NCBI GenBank assembly: GCA_032358165.1
Contig: JAALGY010000031.1
Location: forward strand, 2,728,001 to 2,792,000
Direction of reading: 5' to 3'
DNA length: 64,000 nt
Source of the DNA: Diplosphaera chodatii
Lineage: Eukaryota > Chlorophyta > Trebouxiophyceae > Prasiolales > Stichococcaceae
The notes beneath the pieces are model-generated. The model saw nothing but the letters and a program-made list of their open reading frames with translations. It made no database searches and was not told the DNA's origin. Below, one piece after another: positions 23,124 through 34,094 of this stretch (its first letter is position 1; each line of letters begins with the position of its first letter). The position numbers and the translations under genes are program-made.

Positions 23124-26100
23124 CTATGTCTGGGGCTGGCAGCGGTCTACCACTGGCATGGTGGCTGGCTGCTGCTGGGTTGGCCCGCCTGTAGCAGCTG
23201 CCAGCGAATCAGCCTTGCCGCTGCCACCCATGCAGGCACCAACGGCAGCGGCCTTGGCTGCAAGCCACGGCGACGATGTGTACTCGGACTCGCAGGACAG
23301 CCGGTGCACGCCTGGCACCGGGGCCGTAGCATCAGGGGATGAAGGCCTGCTGGAGTTTGGGTGTTTGTCGGCAGTGTCAGCAGCGGAAACGTCAGTTGCG
23401 TGGGGCGAGCTGATTGGTGTCGGGGGCCGCGCTGTGGGCCCCCTGGGGTGGATCTTGTCCTTGGTATGCGGCGGCCCCACCACCGCCATGCGAAAATCCT
23501 GGCCCGCCTGCTGCAAGGGGGCCTGGATGTCGAACGCTGCAGCGGCCGCCGCTGCGGCGGCACTCCCAGAGAGTGGACGGGTTGTCGCATGCTCCAGGGC
23601 GAGGAAGCCGCTGCTGGCAGCAGGTGGCTGTCCCGGATCGCCTTCTGGCGACAGGGGACCGGGATCATCCGGCCCTGCAGGCCCCCTGTTGGCGAGTGCA
23701 GCGCCGCCCATGCCAAGGCGAGGCTGTCGGCTGCCGCCGCCTTCACCCAATGTGCCGGTTGCCATGCTGCCGGCACCCATGCTCAGCATGCCGTAGCCCG
23801 GGCCGTGCTCAGCCGCACCGGGGCCGACGCCGGTGTCTTGGCCAGCTGCAGCCGCGAAAGGGTTGACGCCCTGCATAGGGCTGCCCTGCAGCGCCTGCGG
23901 GCGTGCCCCGCCGCCGGGTTGGGGGCTGCCCGCGGCAGCCAGCTGCTGCTTGACCGCGGCGACAGCGGCGCGCGCCGCCGCCTGCTGTGCAGCAACGGAC
24001 GGGCTGCCGCTGCCAGTGGGGGCATTTTGGTTGCCGGCGCCGGGCATGCCGGCGGGGTGCGGCTCGCTGAGGGCTCCAAACCTGCCGGTGCTCGGGGCAC
24101 CGATGCTGCCCCCGCCGCCAAAGAGGGGCCCGCTGGCGACGGACTGCAGGCCGCCGGCGGCTGGGCCCGGGGCCGCGGGGCCTGGCGCCGCGAGCAGGCA
24201 CACCTGCTGCAGGCGGGCGGCCATCTCCGCGGGCGCCTGCGCGGCCGCCTCCAGCACCGCCGCCAGCCGGCTGCCCCGCGCCAGCTGCAGCGGCGTCACG
24301 CCCACCGCGTCCTGCGCCTCCACCTGCGAGCAGGGGACGCCCCCGTGAGGGGGCTGGTGCAGGCGCAGATGCACCGCATGCGAGCGCACAAATGGGCTGC
24401 TGCAGCGCATGGCCCTCTGAATCGTGGGCCGGTGCATGCAGGTGGGGCAGACGAAGAACAGGGCTGTCCTGCGCTGCATTGGCTGGAGCTGCATTAGACA
24501 CACGTGCGCGTCTGCATTGCTGTACCTCCGTGACCTATCGACCTCAGGAATCGTGTTGTTGTTGATGGGGTCAGCGCCTGCCTGGTGGCAGCACCAAAAC
24601 AGCAACGAACCAGCAACAAGCAAGTGCCAATAGAGGCCCACCCGGGCGCCGCACTGCAGCAGCAGGGCCACGATGCCGCCGGCGGCCCGCATGGCGGCTT
24701 CGGTGCCGCGGTGCACCGCCGCCGCCGCCGCCACGGCGTGCATGGGGGTGCGCCCCGTGGCCGGGTCCGCCGTGTCGGCGAAGGCCGCCCCGCATCGCAG
24801 GCACCCCGCGAGCGCCTCGACATCCAGGTTCGCCGCCGCCAGGTACGCCTCCTGGCGCAGCCTGCTGCCAGGGCGCAGGGCTCAGGTCAGCATCTTTCGT
24901 GCCAGTCTACAGTGCTGAAATGACGTCAGTCCAGCTGCGGCCCGCCTGGAGTGGCTCGGACTTTGCAGGCACCAGTGCTTCCTGGAGGTGTGCGACAGCC
25001 GGATCAACGTGCGTCTGTGGGATCAGGTGGCCAGATGTCAGGGTGCCAAACCTGCTGAGCAGGGTCAGAAAACGCAGAGACAGAGCGTGACTGCATGAGA
25101 GGCAGCTGCCGCACATGCGCCACCATGCAGATGATCACTCACCCCTCCTGGGCCGCGGCCGCTGATGGCACCGGCGCCTGCCGGCCCCAGGCGGCTGGCA
25201 TGCCATGCTGCGGAGGCAGCTGGGGTTGGTTCTGCATGGCCCCACGCCAGCCGCTGACCTCAAGCATCTGCAGCTGCTGCAGCTGCTGCTGTTGGTGATG
25301 CTGCAGCGCCTGCGGCATCAGGGACGACTGCTCATTGGCGTCGCCACACAGGGCACCATGCTCTCATTCTGAGACAGCATTCAAGTGGGCATGAAGGCAC
25401 ACGGCGCTTGCTGCATGCCCAGCTTAGGAAGCTGCAAAGGCAGGAGCCAGGGCACCAGGGGAGGCTCCCGGAAGCCAGAGTGGTCGAGCGCCAGATAGCA
25501 GAATCCGCAGTGTTGAACGACACCTGAATGGCGGCTGCGTTGCTTGCAGATGGCAGCGACACCATGGGAGCCGCCAGCCCAAGCGACATGCTCAGGCCCG
25601 GCTGCCCCACGGCGCGCATGTTGGCGGCTGCATACGCCGCAGCAAACGGGTCCGGCATGGCGGTACCTGCTGCACTGTTGGCAAGATTGCCCTGCAGGCG
25701 CAGGAGCACAAGACACTGTCATAGTAGTGTGGAGACTGTACCAGGCGCTGACATAATGTACCAAGGGCTGCTGCTATCGGCCAGGCGTCCGTGTTGAAGT
25801 TGCTGCACTGTTGTGAGATCGCGAGACGACAGGGTCACAGCCTGTACTCGAGACATTCTGCCAGAGTGTTGGGCCACCTGCTGATACACGACGCCCCCCG
25901 GCAGCGCTGCAAAGCCACCGGGCAGGGAGGCAGCAGCGGCAACCCAGTCCCCGAGCTGCTGCTGCTGCTGCTGCTGCTGCTGGGGCGGCAGCAGCTGCGG
26001 GGGCGCCGGCTGCAGCGGCTGCTGCCCGTGATTCCAGGCGTCTGGCAGGAACAGCGGGGCCGAGGATGCATTGGAGCGCTGCCGCGCAATGGCCAATCCT

Positions 26101-28353
26101 GCAGCGAGGGTCAAGTACAGTCAGGTGCACAGGCCTGCGGCTGGCTATTGGGTGGCGGGCACAACAATGATGCGGGGGTGGCAAGGGCAAGGGGCCGGTG
26201 TGTACTGCTGGCATGCTGGCGCCAGCCTGGCTCGGCCCTAGTCTATATACCACACGGCACACCCCGCCGCTTGCCCCCAGCTTGACTAAAAAGTTTGTGA
26301 CGCAGGGCGCGCAGCAGCACGGCTGATGCACAAGCAAGCAGCCGCACCTGCCAGCCCCTCGGCAGGGGCGCCAGCAGAGTGCATGCGGGCCATGGCCTCA
26401 GACTGCTGGAACTGGCTGACGTGGCCGTCCCCGCTGTACGCCCCTGCAGCAGCAAAGTTTATAATTTTGCAGCAACACAGCACGGTGAGCAGCGCAGCTT
26501 GCCATCGTCCCCTTACTAGTCTTCAGGGCCCGTGGGCTTGCACCCATGTGTGCATGGATCACCCCTCTGATTGACAGCCATCATCTGACGCGCGCATTGC
26601 ACATGCAGAGCACCCCATGCTGCTGCGTCGAGCCTGCAGCTGTTTGCAAGGCAGTGTAGTGCAGGCAAGCGGGAGCATGGCAGATGCTGACGAAGCACGT
26701 TGGAAGCCGCCAAGTTGCCGCACCTGACGGATCCTGGTTGGCGATGCGCCTTGGTTGCGGCCGGATCGGGCCACCTTGCTCTTCGGCGTCGCCATGGTTC
26801 TGCACACCATCGCAGCAGCGCCAGTCGCTTTGTGTTGAGGTGCTTTGGAACAAGCAGCAGCCAGATGCGACGCGGCAGGAGTCTGCTGAAGACTTGCATG
26901 CGGCATGCTTGCACCAGGCACACATCAGGGCACTGCCGTCTTTGCCTGCGAAACACGGCTGTCGCGGCAGCAGAGTTCATCCTCGCAACCCTAGGAGCAC
27001 CTCGACAGCTAGCTGGAGTCACCTGGTGACGGCCGTCGGCACGTTGGGCCGCCTTCCTCTTCAGGCTGCCCGCACTGAAGCGCATGTTGCGCCATTTGTC
27101 CTGTGTTCCAATGCAGGGACATGTCGCGTCCCCCATGCAGCGATCGTCGTTGTTCAGCCCCGACTTTGCTGGCAATGCAGTGCCAGCATTCCAACACAGC
27201 GTGCAGTCAGCAGAGGCAGGCCCAACGTGCTCTTGCAGACCTTCAGATCCACATTACTGCGCCGGTGCAAGGCTCCGCCGATGGCAGGATCCGGGTCGGT
27301 TGTGATCGCCTGCCATTTGCCTGATCCGTGCCTGCAAACCACCGGACAGCCGCTCGAGTCATGCTGAGACATGGGCAGCGGCTTGTATGCATTGCACCCG
27401 ATCGCAGCAGGCACGGGCAGGCGGAAGCGCTGGTCTGCAGCAAGGCGGCAGGCCCTTATAGTGAGGCTTCGAGATGGGCGCGCTCACTCGAGCAAGCAAG
27501 ACGCTACAGTACGACCGCTTCTGACACGACACACTGGCACAATCTGTGGGGCACGCCTGGTCTGCTGTCAAATATGGCAGGCATGCGCTTCGGCGCTTAC
27601 CAAACTGAGATGTTAGTGGCCTTCTCAGCCATCTACTGTCGCTGCCGGGGAGGCACAACCCCGGGTGTACAGTGGTGAGCCAGAGAACTCGCCAGCTTGC
27701 CTCTTGCTTGCGAGGTTCGAGGCAATCGGTTGGTGCTGTATGTGCCAGCATGGCTGTGCACAGCATGGAGAAGCACACAGCACCTGCCGGTGGGCCGTTC
27801 CTGCTTGTTCCCGCACTCATGCCACGGTGTACACAAACAGCTCATCGGCTGGCACTGCCCCCGCCGGGATGCCCCACAGGCGGCGTGGCTACGTGGGGTA
27901 ACCCCCTGGACCCGGGCAGCTGGCTGGCTGAGTCACGCAGCACAGCGTCAGCGACGGGCCGGCACCGCCGGCGTCCTGACCGCAGCCTTGCTCACGGGAG
28001 CCACAAAACCACGCTACGCCACGCTACTTTCGTCGCACAGATGCCAGAACTGTGCGGACACTTTATGTCACTTGGCCCTTGAAGTGACATAAATCGGGCG
28101 GCCCCGCCCGCGTCGCCCGGCCCCAGGGTGCACGAGAACCGGCTGAGGCCCGGGGCTGGCCGGCGCGTTGCCGCCAGCAGCGGCGGGGCCAGCGGCGGGG
28201 TAAGGTTTGCCAGGAAGTACCAGGACAGGGCACAACCGCATCTGGGAGCAACAGCACCCACTTGCGGACGCCCGCCACCAGCGCCGCCTCCTCCGCCGCT
28301 GTCCAGCGCCTGTTGGGCTCCGTGCGCGTGATGGACTGCCCGAGGCGCGGCAT
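23124..28353 (-). CDS. Myb/SANT (telobox-type) and ankyrin-repeat protein, 822 aa
   Basis: Exons in transcript order: 28353-28262, 27331-27241, 27100-27023, 26799-26724, 26443-26348, 26098-25878, 25691-25524, 25327-25143, 24864-24642, 24581-24543, 24323-23124. They sum to 2469 nt, exactly 823 codons. Residues ~14-80 form a single Myb domain of the TRB/TRF telomere-binding type: RRWTAAEEAALVAGVRK, HGSGKWQAI, SNVDLK, then the telobox end DKWRNMR. Residues ~145-335 are Gln/Ala/Met-rich with a nine-Gln run. Residues ~337-450 carry ankyrin repeats: LRQEAYLAAANLDVEAL, TGRTPMHAVAA, GADPINN, DAVGVTPLQLA. The C-terminal ~370 residues are low-complexity. The start ATG sits in a good context (GCCGCCATG). 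Joining the Myb half to the ankyrin half rests on exon 26799-26724, which matches both flanking phases. Alternatively there are two genes, the second starting at 26584 (MMAVNQR). A nuclear regulatory role is likely; telomere binding is only suggested. Confidence 0.7.
25956..25982 (-). repeat. (CAG)9 microsatellite coding for polyglutamine
   Basis: Nine uninterrupted CTG triplets on the plus strand read as nine Gln codons in the Myb-ANK gene. It is likely length-polymorphic. Confidence 0.85.
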
Positions 28354-29151
28354 GGCGGCAGCCTCGCATGCAGGTTGCTTCCTGCCTGGATCCCAAGGGT
28401 GCCTTTTAGGCCCCGGCCCGCGCTCCGGGCCGGTGCCCATGCATGGCGGCCCCCTGGAGCGCTTTGAAAACAATGCACGCTGCCGCCCGGCTTGTGAGCG
28501 CCTGATGTACCGGTGATCAGCTGCCACCAAAGGTTTTCCCTTGAATTCAGAGGACCTATGACGCAAGCGTGGCCTGAAGTTTGCCTTGCACGACACGGGC
28601 AGCGACGTGGTCGAAGGGTCTCACATCATGCAGGCCGTGGAGCTATGCAGCCCGCAGCTCAAACCGCAGATATTGTGACCAAAAGCGGCACAAGTCAGAG
28701 GCCGTGCAAAGGACAAGATCTCACGCGGGAAGCTACAGGGCAATGGGGATTCTCTGGCTGGCCTCTCGCGATCTGACTTCACAGATGAAGCGATCGATCG
28801 TGGCCGCCTGAGCGATCGGCGGAAATCGTAAATCTCGTAATTGTCAGCAAGCCGCAGTCTCTTATATAAATCGACTGCATGTTGCTGTTTGCCGATTAGT
28901 AACATTGGACCGCGTCATGTTGCACCCACAGTTCATAATGGAGGCGGCACTCTGCTGTCAATCCACCCCGCCTCCCACACCGGCCACACCTGCAGCAAGC
29001 ACATGCTCGCTGAGGACGTGTGAAATCACCGACGCTTGTGCGCTGATATTGCAGCGCAGATCAGCGTCGAGGGTGCCAGCGATGCCCCAGAGTCGATGTC
29101 GCACTGGGGGCAGGGTGCAACACAGGGCAGGATAGCCCCAGGTGATACACA
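28354..29151. other. spacer between the Myb-ANK start and the IMP1 3' end
   Basis: No supported exon. It should hold the IMP1 3' UTR and the Myb-ANK promoter. No clear minus-strand TGTAA signal was seen here. Confidence 0.4.
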
Positions 29152-30479
29152 TCACATCGGGTGCTCGGCGCAAGCTGCTCCAAGCGCGGTCAGCACCTTG
29201 CAGAAGGCGCGGCCTTTGAGCAACGCATACGGCACGGGGCCGTAGTGCCGCGAGTCAGTGGAGTTCAGCGTGTTGTCGCCCTGCAGCCACACGTGCCCCT
29301 CCGGCACCTGCTGGCACCACAGGGCGCACCGTGAGCACGACTGAGCCGAGCATTGACCTATACTCGGACAGGTCTTTGCTTGCTTCAGGTGGGTACATCT
29401 GATATGACCCCCTGTACTCATGTCTTTGACCTGCACTACCACAGCCCTTGCTCACATGCAGCCCTTCTGGCACAATAATGTGCAGCATCAGCTCACATGA
29501 GCTGAGCATTGACCTACACTCAGACCGGGTTACGGATCAGCCCTACAACAAACCTGCTTGCACATGCGGTGTGTCTGGCAACAACGGCTTGTGAGGTCAT
29601 CATGTACATGGTCAGTGGCACAGCTGCAGCGATGACGCTGCTCGCCATGCTTACTAACATGATGCAGAGTGTGCCCAGCTTCAATGCTGAAGGGTCTTGC
29701 ACAGCGGTAAACAGCCCAACGTCCTGAGAACCCTGATCTGTGGTAGAAGCCGATGTGCGCCCTGCTGCCAGGGCTTGTGCATTCACCTTGGCTGTGCGAG
29801 GCGCGGTCCGGGAAGTGCGCGATACCGGCACCTCATCGCCAGGCAGCCCCAGCACCCGTTTGCACACGACGTGGCGCGGGTTCTGCGGGCTGTATGCCAC
29901 CACGACATCCCCTGCAGCGACGCAACTTGACACATCATCAGGCCATCTGTCTAACACGCACTTCGCGAGAGGCTGGGAACATAGAACCCGACAACAGAAG
30001 CAGGTGTGATCAACCCTGGAAGCTGGGTCCACAGAAGATGGAGCAGTGACCGACCTACTCGAATTCGCTCTGTGTACACCGAGAACCACTCCTGCAGCAG
30101 CAGGTCGCCCCGCGCATTGAAGGTCGGCAGCATGCTCGGCCCCACACACTGCGGCACACAGGAACAGCTTCCATGTATTCATGTACCGCGGAACTGCACG
30201 CCGAACGTTGCTGTAGGTAGCAGCACCTGGTGTGTGAGGGATGTGCAAGACAAGCCGCCAGCATGCGACTGACGGTCAGAACACAAAGGCAGCGCCCCAG
30301 CAGCCATGGTGACGCATGATGCCTGCTGTCCTCACCGCCGTTGCCTCGACGCCGTAGGTGCGGACGACGTGCACCAAGCACGCGACGCGCACGAACAGGC
30401 TGCCCTTCTCCCGCACATCCGCCCAGAACTCGGGTGACGCAAAGGCTCTGCTGAATGCCGCCCTTGCGCCACCCAGCAT
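29152..30479 (-). CDS. IMP1: mitochondrial inner membrane protease subunit 1 (IMP1), 172 aa
   Basis: Signal-peptidase-I family (S26) Ser/Lys protease. It cleaves sorting peptides of proteins delivered to the mitochondrial intermembrane space. Exons in transcript order: 30479-30336, 30148-30055, 29911-29787, 29307-29152; 519 nt. Box B GPSMLPTF carries the catalytic Ser. [12 protein letters not shown] and [12 protein letters not shown] carry the catalytic Lys (CKR). The late box reads [28 protein letters not shown]. Size and motif order fit IMP1 of plants and fungi. The donor after TAPRTAK (29787) was chosen because it gives phase 0 into VPEGHVWL and a normal spacer length. The N-terminal helix around [11 protein letters not shown] would be the membrane anchor. 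IMP2 is the main alternative, but the box B and DSR region fit IMP1 better. Confidence 0.88.
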
Positions 30480-31372
30480 GGCCGGGCACCAACAGCTGTG
30501 GCGCTGCTACCGCTGATGAACCAGCGTCATCGTGCCGTCTGACAGCATGCACCGGTGCCCGGTGCCTGCCGTTCGCGGCGGCTGGCACTGGCCACTGCCG
30601 CAACCGTATGAAGTGAGGAGGCCCCTCGGATCCTGCTTGCTTGCGCCTGAAATGCGAAATCCACTATCAAGCGGCTGCACGATCGGTTCTCAGCATCTCT
30701 TGCAGAGATTGGTGCTCAAAGCTATTGCACAGCCAGGCTGGTGCAGACCAGGAAGGGATTGAGTAAAGGACTAGATGAGACTGTTTTGCAGAAGAGACCA
30801 ACGATGAGTTGGGACGACGGCCCTCTTGATGTGTGTAGACGATGATAAGATCGACAGACGCAATGTGGGAATGACGCTGCGATTCAACTTGGCCGTGTGC
30901 AATCTGCTGCCGCAGCAGGAAGCTGACACCAAGCCTTTCATTGTGCATGATGCAACCTGTTGCGTGCTGCTCGGACTTGATAGCAATTTCAACTTGCAGG
31001 CTCAATCACCAGTAGCCTGACGGTGCATGGTCGACGAACTAATCAAAGTGTCACTGAACAACCTCTACGTACGTCAGCCTTGTTATTGTGGTCATTAGAT
31101 GGCAGCTTACCCGCCAGTGGCGTCTCATTCTGACTCTGGCTGATGCTGATGTGGAATTCGCCACGACAACTCAACTTCGGCGTCGTCGTACAGCATGAGG
31201 CGCATGCGCAGCAACAAAGTGGTTCTGCTAGCTGGGAGGGACGTGGTGCCGCACATGCATCACATGGATGTCGCATCACCAGAAAGCTGAAGCACAATGC
31301 CGTCACCACTCTACAGACATACTAGAGTCTGTCTGACATACTCGAGTAAACAAGCAACTTTTCAAACAGCCG
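30480..31372. other. spacer between the IMP1 start and the NAA40 3' end
   Basis: 0.9 kb without a supported exon. It must contain the IMP1 promoter and the NAA40 3' UTR. The many small ORFs show no family resemblance. Confidence 0.4.
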
Positions 31373-33315
31373 TCAGTTGACCGTCAAAGCCGCCATCGGC
31401 GCCCGCAGGCCGCCGCCAGCAGCGGAGCCTGCCGCAGGGGTTGCCACCGCCGTTGCCGCTGCTGTTTTGTGGCTGGCAGCAGCTGCTGCTGCTGCTGGGG
31501 GTTTCCGCGCTGGGAGCTTCTTCGACAGGATCTCGTAACCGGCGTCGTCCAGCGCGTCGCATGCGCTTGGAGAGGTGTCGTCCATCGTGTACCCCTGCAA
31601 TGACCAATGTATAGATGTAGGCCATCTACGACTATGCACCACTGCACCTGACCTGGTGCGCGCACATGTCATGGCGTCACAGGTGCTAGAAAGCGCTTCC
31701 GAGCCCCTTGCTCCGGAAGGTTTCGTTTGTGGCAACCCTTGAGGCGCACTGCGGCACGGCACAAAGAGCATGTGGGGCGGGACCAGCGGCTCAAAAAACC
31801 CACCAGCGCGGTGTACAGCGCAAAGGCCTCCGCATTGGCGCTCATCACCGTCAGCATCACCCACTCCATGCCGGCCCTGTAGCACATGGGGCAGCAGTCA
31901 GAGCGAGCAGACAGCGTGCGGTGTGCCCTGCACCCACACGATGCTGTGCAGCTGGTCACGCCTGGCCTGGCATGCACTCTGCTCAGCCCCCATCCAGGGG
32001 GCACCATCCAAATGGATAGAGGCCGACGCGATCCTGGCGAGCGTGTGTCAGGACCCACCTGCAGGCCAGCAGCTCCAGCAGCTGCATCAGGAAGCGGCCC
32101 AGGCCGCGGCGCTTGGCCGCCTTCTCAATCTGCAGCTCCCAGCAGTACAGCACCGGGCACTCGCCTGCAGTGCAGATGCTAGGTTCGCATTTCCATGTGG
32201 CCCCAGTGCATACTGGGGCATGATGAGCTCCTGACCATCGTCCGATTGTGCCAGTTGGGCTCGAGTAAGCTGTGACCCCACCAAATACACAAAACAGGAT
32301 GTGATTGCTGTGCCAGCGCACTTGCCAGACATGCACACCTTCCATCTCATAGCGGAAGTGCGCATATGCCAGCTGTTGCTCCTCCTCATCGTCCACCTGA
32401 ACACGTGCATGCTGAGGGTCGGCCTGCATCGCTACAGCCCTCGCTGTGCAGGTGTGCATCCAGGTGCTCAACAGCTGCACTCGGCGTCTGGGAGCCACTT
32501 GGGTGACATACAGAACTCAGGCATGCTGCGGAGTGATTCCACCTTTCCAGTGACGATCAGCAAGCGGGCCTCAGGCGCGGTGAGCTGCGCGCGCTTCTTG
32601 GTGTCTGACCACCCCATGTCGCGCGCGCCCTCGTAGAAAGCCTGCAGCCAGCAACTGCATGTCACGGAAACTTTTGTTTCTGCTGCTGGGCGCTGCAGAG
32701 CAGTCAACCCAGTCGTCGTCGCTCGGTTGTCAAGGTAGGTGCACGCTGGTGTGCCTGGAGCATGTCCGGTCTTCCCCGACGTGCAACTGACCTGCATGTT
32801 GGCCTTGCACAGGGTGAAGGCCCAGTCGGTTGCGTCCCTTGGAGCCTGAGACCCTGCTATACAGTGGAGAGCTGCCTCGATGCCGCGCCGCTGGTAGGCT
32901 TTGAACGGCGGGAAGGCCTCCAACGGGTCCACCACCTGCAGAGAGACAGGTCTCGTTGGGTCTGGGCGGTGAGCAGATCCTGTGGGTGATTTGCCCCTGC
33001 ACATGAAACTGCCGTGACATGACCCACCTGGTTCGCGGCAGCCACAAGTGCCTCCTTCTCCCTCGTCTTCTCTAGCTTCTGCAGGCACGGTACATGAAGC
33101 TGGCGCTGCGGTTTGTCGCGAGGCGGTTGGCATGTGCATGTCGTGCGGCGGCAGTGCCATCAACTTGCGCTTACGCAGGTATCACCACTGACCTGCTGCC
33201 GTTGCAGCTTCTTCTCCTTGCCCTTGCTGACGGGCTTTCTGGCCCTCTTGGTTTCAGAGCCCACCTTTTGCACCTGTTGGCAGCACAGGGGCGTCAGGGC
33301 GCCTCCATCATGCAT
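31373..33315 (-). CDS. NAA40: N-alpha-acetyltransferase 40 (NatD), histone H4/H2A specific, ~300 aa
   Basis: GNAT-fold enzyme that acetylates the N-terminal Ser of histones H4 and H2A using acetyl-CoA. Exons in transcript order: 33315-33193, 33078-33028, 32935-32792, 32641-32543, 32423-32339, 32164-32059, 31876-31804, 31594-31373; 903 nt. Family landmarks in order: a basic N-terminus (KRARKPVSKGKEKK); DPLEAFPPFKAYQRRGIEAAL; DATDWAFTLCKANMQ; FYEGARDMGWSDTKKR; AYAHFRYEMEG; VLYCWELQIE; the acetyl-CoA loop RRGLGRFLMQLLEL; VMLTVMSANAEAFALYTALG-type helix; and DDTSPS...YEILSKK. The last ~45 residues are an Ala-rich extension absent from animal NAA40. The start is the in-frame ATG at 33315; a short upstream exon spliced at 33273 would be an alternative, because the residues before VQKVGSE do not look conserved. 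Confidence 0.88.
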
Positions 33316-34094
33316 GGCCACCCTGCGGCATGCAGTCCAACGGCCAGTGGCTTGCGACATGCAGCAGGAACACACGCGTACCATGGTGTCAGCACAACGC
33401 TAGCTGATCGCGGCCATACGGCAGATGCGATCGATGCGCCAGAGCAAGTGTCTTGAAGTCTGTGAACCAGTTCAAAGTTTGAATCGATGCGACTTTGGCT
33501 TTCGGTCATGCAATGCTGCCGCCACGGCACACCGCTCAGAACGATACCAAGATATGTGAACGATACCGGACACACTTGGGGATCGGCTAATGGGTGTCAT
33601 CGGAACCCGGGCGTCTGGCCCACCGCAGCAGTTTGTCATCGGCGGGGCAGTAATTGCTGTCTCCAGCTGTCTCCTACTGATCTCCCATGTGTCAGGCACG
33701 CACGTGAGCCTCCAAAGATGCCTTGGCCGCTGTTGCTGCGTCAGGCGGCGCGCAGTAGCTGCGGCACAACAGACATCGCTCGTCCGACACAAGCACGTAC
33801 CACCGTGTGCGCTGTTGGCGCTGCGATCGCTGGACTCGGTTGATTCCTTGGGCTAGTAACCCTGGCAATACCTGTCCGGAGCATAACCCTATCTCAGCAG
33901 CCGGGCGTCAGCTGGCGCTGCTCTGCGCCGCACGCTTGGGATCAACGCCTGTCTGCGGAGCGTCCTGATGCACCGTGAGGCCACGCAAGGCGTGACCAGG
34001 CCTGAGACTCAGATCATCATGTTGCAACATCTCCAGCAGCTGACCGGCACGCTGCGCTAAACCTACACAGCCGTAGGAGTACTCGGACACAAAG
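33316..34094. promoter_or_regulatory. divergent promoter region, NAA40 / VTC4
   Basis: 780 bases separate two head-to-head genes, so both promoters must lie here. No TATA box or clear operator-like repeat was identified, and no exon is supported. Confidence 0.5.

Noticed and set aside
26563..26584. Short first exon MMAVNQR as the start of a separate ankyrin gene
   Set aside because: Phase fits, but the alternative exon 26724-26799 joins the Myb exons in phase to the same acceptor and leaves room for no missing 3' UTR. Kept as the alternative model rather than the main call.
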